A DNA stretch of 64,000 nt, from positions 34,478,207 through 34,542,206 of the forward strand of contig NC_044283.2 of the NCBI RefSeq assembly GCF_004027225.2, in the 5' to 3' direction. How positions within the stretch are numbered: position 1 is the first letter of the stretch; each line of letters opens with the position of its first letter. The position numbers and the translations under genes are program-made. The notes under the pieces are model-generated. The model was given only the letters and a program-made list of their open reading frames with translations, was not told where the DNA came from and made no database searches. This document shows, piece after piece, positions 14,068 through 26,421 of this stretch. The DNA comes from Strigops habroptila (taxonomy: Eukaryota; Chordata; Aves; Psittaciformes; Psittacidae).

Positions 14068-14083
14068 TGTGTGTGTGTGTGTT
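14068..14083. repeat. (TG)n microsatellite
   Basis: Eight uninterrupted TG units. It is short and lies in intergenic DNA. Confidence 0.9.
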
Positions 14084-17000
14084 CTGGTTCTTATGAATAA
14101 TTAGTGCAGGATAGCTGCCAGAAGAGGGACTGAAATCCATGTGTCCTCCCTTGTGCAGATCTAACCACCAGGCTCTAGAGGTTACTGTCTTTACATGCAA
14201 AAATTAAAAATTGGGCCATTCGGTTGAGTACTTTCACACCGGGTTGAAGAGCAGCTCATAACTACTGTTCCTGAACCTGGTGAAGTGTGGTGGCAAGAGT
14301 ACTTTGTGTTCAGTTTGCTGCATTGAAGGCAAAAATCTCCATACCTTGTGGGGGAGGGAACTGTTTTTGTCTGTTTGTTTGTAGAAAGTGCTAGTTTGGT
14401 AACTTGGCAGTTCTTACATGAACATACCCATTCACAGAAAACTTCTCCAGTGTAATTGGCATTCCTAGTCAAAAGCGAGTCCACATGTGCGAGTGTATCC
14501 AAGTGATTGGGGCACTCATTTGCAATCTAAGGGACAGAGGTCAAAATCAGTTGGAATAGAGTTTTTTTGATCTCAGCTGCCCAACCAAAACTGTTTACTT
14601 TTCTGGAGCGAGCAGGTCTATCTCATTTTATTCCCATAGGTTGTTAAAGCATACACGTCCCTCTCTAACCAACCCAAAATATTTTTCTGGAACTGCTGCA
14701 AGTCTTTGTGATGGCAGAAAGCAGTCTGTTTCCTGCCTTGTTCCAAGTAAAAGCAACCCCAAAGCTCCTGAATATCTTTTATACGCAACAGGGGTTGAAG
14801 TCTGTCCTCTTTTCACCATAGGGATGGGGAGTTGTTGTGGGATTGATCCAGTGCAGAGGTATAACCCTGAATTAGCAGGAAGGGGGCTTAATGGAGCCTG
14901 AGTACCTAATTAGCCCTCAGCTGTGCCTGGGAGTGTGAGGAACCTGTGGTTGCAGCAGGAAAGGTGGGCAGGAAAGACCTACAAGAGGAGAAAAACTCAT
15001 TGTTGTGACAGTGCTTGACTACAAGAAAATCACAAGATCCGTGTGAACTGAAAGAGAAAACAGGGAGCTGGAGGTACCCTGCTGTGAGTAGAGACTTGTG
15101 TTTATGGTCTGTGCTTTGAGTGAGGGAAGGTTGGGATTAAATGGGAGCTCTGCAGAGAACTTGCTGTGAGAGGGGCAGACCAATTTTACTTGCTCTGCAG
15201 TGGTGTTTGGCAAGGGGTGCAAGAGCTGAGGAGGTTGTGCTCCCCTGTGGAGTGCTGCAAGACCTTGCCGAGCACCATGAAGGAGGCTTTTTTTGTGTGT
15301 GGTGCCCATGGTTAAATCCTGACTGGGGCTTCAGTTTGCACAGTCCAGCAGGATTCATATGGTAGCACTAGTGTGGAAAGCTGTGCTTTGTAGATAGGGA
15401 TTAGATTGAACAAAGGGAAATGTTGACTGGTTCCTTGGAAAGAGGCTGATGCCTTTGACTTGCCCACAAATTAACTTTTTCCCTCACTGAAAAAAGGTAT
15501 AGCAAGGTTTGTGCATGCCAATGGCAGTGGGTGCCACATAGCTTTAGTATTCATGTTTCTGAGACAGTGCTTTTTCCAATTGTTTCCTGGTGTTCATAAG
15601 CAATTTCTGTCTGTCCCGTTCACATGAATGTCTGATGACACCCCGATGTATTAATGAGTGCTTATGGGTTTCTTTATAATGCCTGAGATGGAGGCTTTTT
15701 AAACTTTGCTTTCCAGAAGAGGTGCAGGCAGCACAGCTGACAGGCTGGTCATTACTACTGTAGGACCTGTTTGTTCCATAGGCCTGCCTGAACCTGGAAT
15801 CTGTGATTTAAAAGGGCTGGTGGTATATCGCCCTGTATACCCCATCAGTCACTGCAAGCAAAGAAGCATAGTTCAAACTAGCTTCAGCCCTCAAGAAGAG
15901 ACACAAAAGGTGCAAGATTTTCTCTTTTAAGGTATAGTATCTATAAACGGCATTGTGAGGAAATCTGTGTGTTACCTGAGGCCTCTTTGTAGCCTTGATG
16001 CTTACTGTTGGTGATACATATGATGTCTTGCATTGTACTGCTGTGGTGTGAGAGCTGAATCTTCTCTCAAATCCCTTGCACAGGACAGGTCTAAGTTCAG
16101 GAAATCTGCCTAGGTAATTTCCGGGGCTACCATTCTGAGCTTGCGCATTATCTGGAAAAGCTTTACTAGACTGTTCTGTTGCTATTTAGAAGTTACTTTG
16201 CCTAAAGGGGGAGCATTTAATTGATTTAGAGAAGATCTATCCCAATCTTGTCTTGAGCAATTGCCTATTTTACATAAACAAAATGTATCATCCCTGTAGC
16301 TATGATACATATTTTGTCTCACCATATAAAGGTTCTTAGCTGCTTTTCCCCTACTAACTTAATAAATGGGAGTTTTCTTTTTTCTCTCACTTCTTGACAC
16401 TTTTTAGTGGCATATATTAGAAACTGTGTTTGGTTTCTATTACAAAACAGGGCTGAACAAAGAAGCAGTCCCATTTATCTTCTAACTGTTCAGAGCTTTT
16501 GTCTTCTAGTGTGGCAGTGTATAATATTAAAACATTAGCTTCTGCTAATTGGCAAAACTGAGGTGTTCTAATAAGGAATCCTGTTGAAACTGGTTCATTA
16601 CATCTACTCCTGTTAAATGTTAACTTTCAATTTAAATTACATGCTGGAAACAATTGTATTGGAAACACTTCTATGATTAAGAAGTCACTAAAATCCTCCT
16701 TATGCATACTTATGTCATCTTATACTTTTATCTGTGTGTCTTAAGGCTCTAATGGCACTAGAAATAATATCTCACAGTGCATAGCTCCATAATTCCCACT
16801 GGTGTGCTGAAAGGTAGCATTAAGAAAATCATTAAGAGCATAGTCTCTTTGTGTTCCCATAAGCTTTCCATTAATTTGCATTTATCTGTCTAAACTACAG
16901 AAAAGTTAATATTTACAGCAAGATAATACATTACTAATAGAAATGTGAAGCACACTCCTCCTGGTTATTAATACTACTGTCTAGGCACAGATGTGTGTTC

Positions 17001-19911
17001 ATAGGATTTATTTGCTTGCTAGATATGTGCTAATGACAAGTGCACCCAGAATCTTGCTTGATATGCTTGAATTTATAAGACCATTCTGTCCTAAAAAATT
17101 GATTATACACCAAGTTGTGAGGCCCCTCTGTGTTTCCAAACATCCCTCTAGGGTGATGTTGGGACCACTAGCAAGCAGGTTTTACTCTAGGTAAGCATAA
17201 TATATGGAGTGTAGAGCAACACTTTTGGCTGAGCCCAAAAGTAAAAAAAAAGCTGTATGTACAGCTCTGTTTTGGGAGGCATACATGTTCTATGGGTCTC
17301 TATGGATCTCTAGGGGTTCTATGGTCGTGACCCTCAGTGAGTCATGAGGTTACAACCCATGCACAATCAATAAATGATTTGTGTTTGCCAGAGCAATTGG
17401 ATTAGGCTTTCTGCACATTCAGGCGTGTGTTGCTATGTTGGATGATCAAAAACTGGAAGCGCAGATTTGGATGAAATTGCAGGACTTCATAAGCTGGTGC
17501 TCCAGGCATGAATCTACTCTGCCTGTACTTCCAGGCTGCTGCTTTCATTTGCTGGTAGGGAAAGGTACAATGCTATAATCATTCTAGAGGTGATGAAATA
17601 AATATTTTGTTACAATAGAATCTATTTGCTACAGTCTGAAGAGACATGTTAGTTTCCATCAGATGGAATGGGTGGTGAATTTCATTGGTTCACCTTGTTT
17701 CTCATTGCTGGCAGCCTTCCGTGCCTTACGGATCTGTTTTTACTGAGACCATTTCTAATGTTGCAAGATCGGAAGCAGTTTTAGACAACTGTTTGTTTAA
17801 AAGCTGTCAGAGAGCTGAGGAGAATGAATGTTTTCTTTAACTAGCCCCAGGCTGCCCATCTGATCATGGGCTGTACTCCTGGTAAGAATGGGGTCCCAAC
17901 TTGAGAGCAGAGAAAGAAAGTTGAGGCAAGTGTTGTTACTCAGCACAGCCTCTAGTTTTATTGTGCCCTGGTTGGACCCTCAGTGAACTTTTGCAATAAT
18001 ATTAAATGTGGCTTTTTCATCAGGCCTGCAGGGAAACTATTACAGAAGGTTTTAATCTTTTTTTGACTGAAAGTCCTTCAGGACCAGGCACTAACATTTT
18101 GTATGCTGTCATAGCGTGTCTCCAAGCACTGCTCCATTTGTGCCTAGGATCACTGAGCAGTCGTATAATGAAAGGAAAAACAAATGGTGAATGACTCTGA
18201 ATTGCTTTTGCGTTGTGCTAACTGCACTGAGGTATTTGTTTAAATGAAAGCTTTTAGCATAAATAGCTATGCATACAGAAACCAATTAAAGTTTTGAGAA
18301 GTCTACCTAAAATTTCTATTTGCTTCCGCAACAGCTGTAAGAATGAAATAAACAGAAGAGTCTGACAGGAACCATATGCCCTTTCTCATGTTAGAGCAAT
18401 AACAATCAACTTGTCCTACGTTATTGCACTAGTGTTAAAATGTTTGTAAGCTATGTAATAAGGACGTTTAGCAGTTAGTCTCTCAGATGCTGAAGAACTC
18501 GAGCTGCATTTAATTGAAAACTTAATCTAGGAAAACACTGTCAGCTCAGGTCATAACATCAGGGAAGTTGTAACTTCAGAGAGGTAAGTATAATGTTAAT
18601 CAATAGTCTGTTGTAACTTTCTCTGAGGTATGTAACCAGTTGGTTTGCTTTATGAATATACATAAATGGTGTCTGGAAAGAACACCCTAAATGTCTCTCA
18701 TTTAAGGGGAGAGGAAACTTATTTGTAGAGAATGGTCTGGAGCTGTTGTTCATGATTTTACTACTATTTGATCATGGCTTTGTAGAAATACACTTTTACA
18801 TTTTGCTGGTTTAAAAATGGCATTCTTGTTAAAGGATATTAGTATACATAGGAACAGAAAACATTGTGTGTGTGAGTAACTCTTAATGTGATTTGTTTAA
18901 AAGAACAAGCCTTACTTAAAAAGAGGTAAATCTGGCAAGTCAGGGCTAGTTTATGATACAGTAAATGATTCTAGCTGCCTTGAAAGTGAGTACCTAGAGG
19001 CAGTAGCAGCATAAGCATAACCCCCCTATTCTACAGATAAAATAAGCTTTAAAATGCCACCACAACTCTTTACAACACATGCCTTTTCAGTGTTGAACTC
19101 CTAGCATAGTTTTGATGACTGTCAGATCTGATTTTTAAGAATTTAAATAGTGGCAAATATAGCCAATTCCAATTTCCATTGCCATATATGTAAGCCTGTG
19201 TCTCAGGCTGAAGACTTGTTACACAATCAGAAGTTTTACACTGGAATATTTAAGGCATGTCTGTAAAGGAACAGAGTTCTACTACAGTTTTCAAAAACTG
19301 AGAAAGGTAAGTAGAATAGAGTCTTAAGGGGAGACGGTTTAGTTCTGCTTCACTTCCATTTAGTTCTTTGGGCTTATGTTTCCCATATCTTCTAGCTTTC
19401 TAGTTATGCCTGACATCGTAGCATAAGGAAGGTTTATATAACTCTCAGAGCTTGTTCCTAAGTAATCTTTTAGAGACATGGAGGGAGGTTTTTAATTGAT
19501 TTTTTTCTTTTTTCCCCTCACAATCCTGTTAGGATAATAAAACGAAGGCAGCTATTCTTTACCTGAGGCATATCAACCTAGTGGCATTTGCCTGCAGATT
19601 AGGAATATAAAGCAGCAGGAGATTGATTAAAGCAAGATCTTGTTTCCTTGCGAATGTTACTGCTGTCACATCCTGCAAAGTTCTGGCTGGTGTTGGTATT
19701 GACCGTGGGTGCCTCGGTGGTACCTGGGTCAGGAAGAAAGATGGCTATTGTTATTATTTTAATCAATACCTACAGAGGAGCATCTGGGACAAATTATGGT
19801 GTGTTCTGAAGGGACAACCAGGACTATGTAGAATAGAATAAGTATTGGGGGGGAAGCAGAATACACAGACTAATAAGAGGTAGAATAGCAAGAGGTAGAA
19901 ATTACTAGAGA

Positions 19912-19940
19912 GGGAGGAAGGAAGGAAAAAAGGAAGGAAA
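19912..19940. repeat. (GGAA)n purine-rich simple repeat
   Basis: Imperfect GGAA units interrupted by a short A run. The tract is pure purine on the + strand. Confidence 0.85.
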
Positions 19941-22900
19941 GCTCAGACTTCTATATCTCGTTGTGATGTTGCTCCTGTAATAACAGATCCTGAAGTCAAG
20001 AGGATTTTATTTTTTAACCCTACCTGGATGTCTTGTTTAGAGAGAGTGGTGATAGATGATAGATTGGCAGCTGAGGTTGATAAAAGGTGTCATTCAGTTC
20101 AGAATTGCTTATTTTGGCACAGAAATAAAAAAAAAAAAACAAAACAGGTAATGCAATTTAAAAAAATATTTTTGGGTTCAAAAGTTGGGGATAGGTAGCC
20201 CTGACTGTGATTATAGGGCTTGAGATTTATAGCTCACTTGTTATTTACTCTCTAGGATGCTAATGGGATCCCAGAGCTATGTATTATTGGAATTTATGGG
20301 CAAATGGCAATGTAGCAACATGCTGAGTTGTTGGAAATTTCCATATTTGCTGTGTTTTGATGGAAGACTCTTTGTGGAAATGCATTTCCTAATTTGGTTT
20401 GGTTTCCTTGCTGCTAGCAGATTCCTTGTTAGGTTGTGTGAAATAATTTTGTGGTTCCTGCTAGCAAATGCAGAAGGCAAGATACATGGGAATGTAAGAA
20501 ATTAGTATTTTTAATCTTCTGTATGTGAGACTAAATATAGACAGCTTGAAGGGGAAATGAGGTGCCATGAAAGGGTGTGCACCAGAAATTCTGGAGGTCT
20601 AATCCTGTTGTGCCACATGGTCTTTTTGACACTTGGGAGCACTAAGGCAACATATCTTTGTATAAAGTAAAGGTAAATTCTCTTTATCCTCTTTTTGGGA
20701 TAAATCCTGTTGAATCCCATTATTGGGATTTGTGCGCAACTGAGTTTTGATATTAATTAATAGGCATTGGGGTACCTAACTGACCTGAAGTGCTTGTTCA
20801 GGGGTGAGAGGGAAATACACAAGGAACAGAACACATACATCTTACTTTTCCTTTTTATGTTTGCCTCACGTGGAATCCTGAAAAAATCTGGTGTCAATAG
20901 GTGATCAAAAAGCTAGACTGTTTTATGTCTGTTAATAAAAACATTGGAGCTGCTGTGTGATTTTCATCTGTTCAATCTCACAGGACGAGGGAGTGACACT
21001 AGGGTCACTATTTAGATCCAAGACTTCATGCTGGTTTATACCTGAGGTAACTTAATTCAGTAGGGTTAAATAGGGAATTATATGCTTCCTAAATTACAGT
21101 TACTTGCTATCCTTGTCTTGGTTTGTTTTTTATTCATTACTGGATTGTACTCATGGCATGTTCTTACTCTTTCCTGACTTATAATGGATGTCTTTATTGA
21201 ATTATTGAGCAAAGCTTTTAAATAAAACATCAAAGAATTCTCTTCTACTAACAATTCTACAGTCATGAGATGTATCAACCCTTAGGACCACTTTCCTCAT
21301 CAGAATACTGACATTGCTAGACTTATTCCTAAATGTGTTGTGCACTTAAATGTTCATCCAATATAGCCTTTTTTCTTTTGGAGGTGAAATGATTTGCCTT
21401 ATAAATATGCAAAATTAGATTGCTTCTTATACAGATATCTTACACAGCTCTGTTTTGTTCTGTCTGGCCACCTTAGGTGTGCGGTAGTTTTTTCTGCTCT
21501 GAATCCCAGAAAACCAATGTACTTACAGACAATGTAGTTAAATTGCTTCTTAAAAGTATGTCCATTGTCAAGAGTAGAGAAAAAGACCTGAGCCTGTCTT
21601 CTAGCCCTTGGTTATCTTCCTTGTTCTGCATGTTACATATTGCTTTGCTTGGGCTAGAAAGCCACTGAATCCAGACTATATTACGAAACTATAAATTGTG
21701 ATTATTTGTCAGCAATCCAGTTTGTGTGGAGGTCAAAACTTAAGCTCAGGTCTTCTCATGGCCGCTCATTTAAGGTTTACTTGTTAATGCATTTTTGGGA
21801 TTTGTCTGCTTATTTCAGTGCATTAAAACTGACTTTATGGTTCTGATTACTCTTGTACAATAACTTTATGCTACCTTTGAGGTTCTTGCCACTTCCATAG
21901 AACCAGTAAGTCTTTCTTTTTTTGGCTGGAGGGGATTAGTGTCTGGTTTGCACATAACAAAACAAACAGAAGGCATAAAGCATTATCCAGTTATTCCAGA
22001 ATCACAATAAATAGTTTGTAGTGTAAGTATTATGCTTTAAGGATAGATGAGATGAGGCTACTGGGAACAGCATTCAGTTTCTGAAAGTAAAGTATAAACT
22101 CTGATTCACAGAAAATGAAATTTGGAACAGCTTGGCATTTATTTATGAAGTGAAATACCAAAAGGAATACACTTGTTTATATTTAAATGTTTAATTTCTG
22201 TGGGCATTGTTAAATATATATTCCTGTCATTTAGCTATTTTTCTAAAGGCTAGAATAGGCTGCTAGGATATCTGAACTAGAAAACCCTTCTATTATGTCT
22301 TGTCTAATGTATTTTGGTCCCTCAAAAGGGAATAAGCTGTACAAGCAGAAAAACTTATTTAGGTGCTGATTTTAAAAAAGGGGGGCAAAGGACTGACTTT
22401 CACAACAAGCTAACGGTGTTTCACTGGCAAGAGGTTTCGGTAGGCTTGGCCTGAACATGATTTCAGTAAGTGCTTGGACAAGATGATCAAAGAACACTAG
22501 GTCTACTGAATATAAACATACCAGCAGTAGAATTAGGAAGCCCCTGGCCTGCCTTCAGGTGGAAGCTGGAAAAGATGTTGAGGGAAGAACACTATCTGCT
22601 TGCCCTGTTCTTCTGCTCTTCCCTAGCATCTACTACCAGTCCCTGACAGAAACAGGATACTGGCTAAGCAGTGCTTTGGCGTGTGGCTGGAGTCTGTGCT
22701 TTTAATGCACTTTCTGGGATTTGGCATGGTCTGTGTGTGTGTCTGGGCAACAGAATAACTCTCTCATTACTTGAGGCTGTCAGTTAGAGTTCTCATAAAG
22801 GACTTCCCCAGCCCCCACCCATTTAAAAACAGAGTAAAGCAAGGTAGTCAGAGACAGTTGAAGATGCATTTAGATACAAACTGCCTTTGGAATCCTGCGA

Positions 22901-25855
22901 CAATCCACCTCCTCGACTGCTTCTCATACTAGATTCTAACAATGGTGTTTCTTTGCTTTATGATCTAAGTGATTTTAATTTTTGCCTTCAGGACCCTAGA
23001 TAGGTAATTTTAAATTAGGTTTTTATCTATATCTGACACTCATGGCAGTGCAGAGTCTCAAGTTTTCTATGTTAATTATCTAATACTTAACGTATATAGC
23101 ATTTCAAAGATCTTTTTTATGCTTTAGTTTGCAGCAGTTCTGTGAGGCACATTGAAAGCAAGCTTCTTGTCCCAGTTTGCCCAGCTGATTGTAAGTCTTT
23201 CTTGCCTTCACGCTGAAATGTTAGTAAGCAGCTCTCGGGCAGCTGTCAGCTTTCTATCAGCTACTGCCTCTTCCCTGAGCTGCTGGAAACTCCAAAATGA
23301 CGCATCTGTAGCTCCTGTTTGCTAAAGTCATTCCTTTCTACCCTTAATTCCTATTCCAGCTGGCATTTGGGATTGTGGTAGTCCCAGGCTGTGCTGCAGT
23401 ACTTGACACTGTAGATCCTTCTACTGAAACTTGAGTATCTTCCTTCCATCTTGCTCCAAGATCTTTTTATCTATTATTGGTTGTTTAGGTCACTTACTGG
23501 GCTCCAACAGTGTATTTATTTTCACTCCTGCTGTTCTCTGATACAGAAAGCTAAATCATGCAAAAGATAAAGGAGCCAGGATTTTTGTTATCTTTTCACC
23601 ATGAGAGCTCCCAAACTTTTCCCTGCACCACTTGTCCTAATCTTGCACAAATAACAGCGTCGCGGTCAACAGAAGATCCTGTTGCATTGGGAGTTCAGGG
23701 CTGTGATGTAGCACTATTGCTGTATGCTGATAAAAGCCATTCCCTCCTCTGACTGGATTCATCCCAGCTGGTCTCCTCAGCCACATGAGGATTGCTGGCT
23801 TTGCAGATCAACTGGAGATAGAACCATGTTTTCCTATACAAGTCTGAGAAGCCAGTGTATTTGCTATGTTTTGTGGAACACAGTCTGACAACAAGAAAGG
23901 TAAATATCGTCTGTGGTAGCTGTGAGATTATTTGATCATGCTAATGTTTTCTTTGCCTTAGAAAGTAATCCAAAAGATGTAACTGTTCTGTAATTAAGAG
24001 GGATAAAGTGCCAAAGCTAGATACGAACTCACCTTTTCTTCAGATATGTGCTATGCCTCATGGGGGCACAATAATTAGGAACCGAGCTCCAGATCTTTAA
24101 CAGGATGTTCCCAAGCTATATCCTTCCCTTTCCTGAAGACACCCCACTTCCAGCCTTTCACAACTTGGGTGTAGTTTGATTCTGATTCAGAAATCTGAAA
24201 AAGGCTGCCTCTCTCTCTTTCATGTATGGAGATGTAATAAGAGTTCAGCAGAGAGCTCGGCGATCAGACATTTCTGAAAGCAAACCACTTGCAGAGGCAA
24301 GAGACAAAGGCTTTTCTGTCAGGGCCGTGTGGAGGGATACCTACATGTTCTCCATCATATCTGCAGGGAGTAGAGGAAGGGCAATGCTTGTAAGCCCCCG
24401 TCTTCTTCCATACATGTGCTAGGAGCTGGGAAAGGTCCTTGTCCTCTCAATATCATCAAAAGACAGAACGTGTGTGTGCGTGCTGCAAGGTATGTGAACA
24501 TCATACCAGAATTCAAAATTACAGCAAATCATAAACTGGATGTGATTTAGTGATGGCATCAACAACAGCAACAAAAAGCTACTTCCTTTCAGGGATTGCA
24601 ACAAAAGGAATCTTGTTTGCAAGAGAGCAGACAGTGCCCATCTCTGTGACATTAACCACTAGATGCTATTGCTTAAGAGAGGAGGACAAAAGGGGAGAAC
24701 AAGTACATAGCCTTAGGAAATGTGATCTGTATTCCAGAGCTTCATTAGAACAGGTTGCTTAGGAATGCTGTATTTTTTCTGACAGCAGAGATTTTTAAAG
24801 AAAAGCTAAGTAACTGTCTGTTAATCTAGGTTTGCTTTGTTTTGTCTTACAAGAAAAAGATGGGGAAAAAAAAGACTTTTAAAGTTTCTTTCAATTTATG
24901 TGGAAACTACATGTAATTTTATTCCATCTTTGTGGGGAAACTTCCCAGGTTAAAAATATTTCTGCACCCTGCCATCAATGGTGTTCCTGTGGGTTGTGGT
25001 TCGTGCAACTGGACATGTGGGTCAGAGCAGTTCACTTGCACTCCTTGAGGGATATAATGCCCCCTTTTTCCTTCTTCCACAATAGCAGCAAATTCTGTGA
25101 TCGTTGTCCTGCAGAGAAGTGATAATTAGGTAAAGAGAAAGCATGGTAATATGATGTATCATAAAGGGGTTTCACATGAATATAGATGCATTACTCCCAA
25201 CCGCTCAAACTATACTTTATGAAAATAATCATGTACTTGGTGCGAGGAGCACTTTCCTAATCTCATGCCATCTGTGCATCTGGCAGAATATTACGGGAAA
25301 GTCATTTGTACATCCACTTGGGAGTGTTTCCTTCGTATTAAAAAAGATACCCATTTTAGATCATATCTTACAGTGGAAGATACTCGATTTCAAGCAGACT
25401 GCTGTTAATTCACTTTTTTCCATCTTACTTCTTGGGCTAGAGTTCTTGTTTTCCCAAAATAGCCAAATGGAGATACCAGCATACCAATATACCAACAAGA
25501 TGGTGCTGTTCACAATATTTGCAGCTTCAGGAAAAACTTTAATGATTTCTTTTTGTTTTGTCCTGAAGTGTACGGTGAACAGGAACATAACTAAGACAAT
25601 CATGATAGTAGTAGTGTGAAAGAAGAGAGGTTTTTAATCCCACATTAATTCCCTTAAGGAATGACAGCATGCATACTGTATTGAACAGTGACAGTGGGAA
25701 GGTAGGGTCACTGCAAGAGAACTAACCACTCTTTCATCTGGTTAGAGATAATTGTATATATAATAAGCTAGGATCTTTTAGCATGGACAAGACCTGTGCA
25801 TAAGGATGTTAAAGAGGTATATACCAAAAAGAATGGTTTTGAGATAATGAATTAG

Positions 25856-26421
25856 TGTGCTGGTTTGGGCTGGAATAGAGTTAATTTTCTTTATAGTAGC
25901 TGGTATGGCGCTATGTTTTGGATTTGTGCTGGAAACAGTGTTGATAACACAGGGATGTTTTCACTATTGCTGAGCAGTGCTTACACAGAGTCAAGGCCTC
26001 TTCTGCTCCTCACACCACCCCACCAGTGAGTGGGGTGCCCAAGAAGTCAGGAGGGGACACAGCAGGGCAGCTGACCCCAACTGACCACAGGGGTATTCCA
26101 TACCATATAGCTCATGCTCAGCACATAAAGCTGGGGGAAGGAGGAGGAAGGGCGGACATGTGAAGTTATGGCATCTGCGTTCCCAAGTAACTGCTAGATG
26201 TGATAGAGCTCTGCTTTCCTGGAGATGGCTGAACACATGCCTGCCAATGGGAAGCAGTAAATGCATTCCCTGTTTTGCTTTTGCTTTACCTATTAAGCTG
26301 TCCTTATCTCGACCCACAAGTTTTTTCACTTTTATTCTTCTGATTCTCTCCCCCATCTTGACATGGGGGGAGTGGGTGAGCAGCTGGGTAGTGATTAGTT
26401 GCTATCGGGGATTAAACCACA
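25856..26421 (+). mobile_element. Solo LTR of an avian ERVL-type endogenous retrovirus
   Basis: The block starts TGTGCTGGTTTGGGCTGG and ends with ATTAAACCACA, so it has the TG...CA ends of an LTR. The body is a sequence I recognise as a common avian LTR: a block near gttgataacacagggatg, the segment ccccaactgaccacaggg, a TATA-like cacataaagc around 26,125, and cctattaagctgtccttatc near the 3' end, which could carry the polyadenylation signal. No gag, pol or env lies next to it and there is no second LTR, so it is a solo LTR left by recombination between two LTRs. I could not see a clean target-site duplication on either side. It shows several substitutions from what I remember of the family, so it is not a fresh insertion. 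Family assignment to ERVL is from recall. Confidence 0.85.

Larger units (their letters stand above)
7151..25855. other. Intergenic DNA, no gene recognised
   Basis: About 18.7 kb without a gene that I can support. It contains short simple repeats: an A14 run at 10,321, (GT)n at 14,068-14,083 and (GGAA)n at 19,912-19,940. Positions 10,700-10,960 are purine-rich and 11,560-11,900 are strongly pyrimidine-rich on the + strand. Open frames of 60-147 codons occur but show no domain, no homologous motif and no splice context, except the WW-like frame at 19,623-19,841 discussed in the findings. Conserved non-coding elements may be present, but they cannot be told from a single sequence. Confidence 0.6.

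Noticed and set aside
25176-25619. A 147-codon + strand open frame
   Set aside because: No recognisable domain, low-complexity hydrophobic composition, no splice context. One or two frames of this length are expected by chance in 64 kb.
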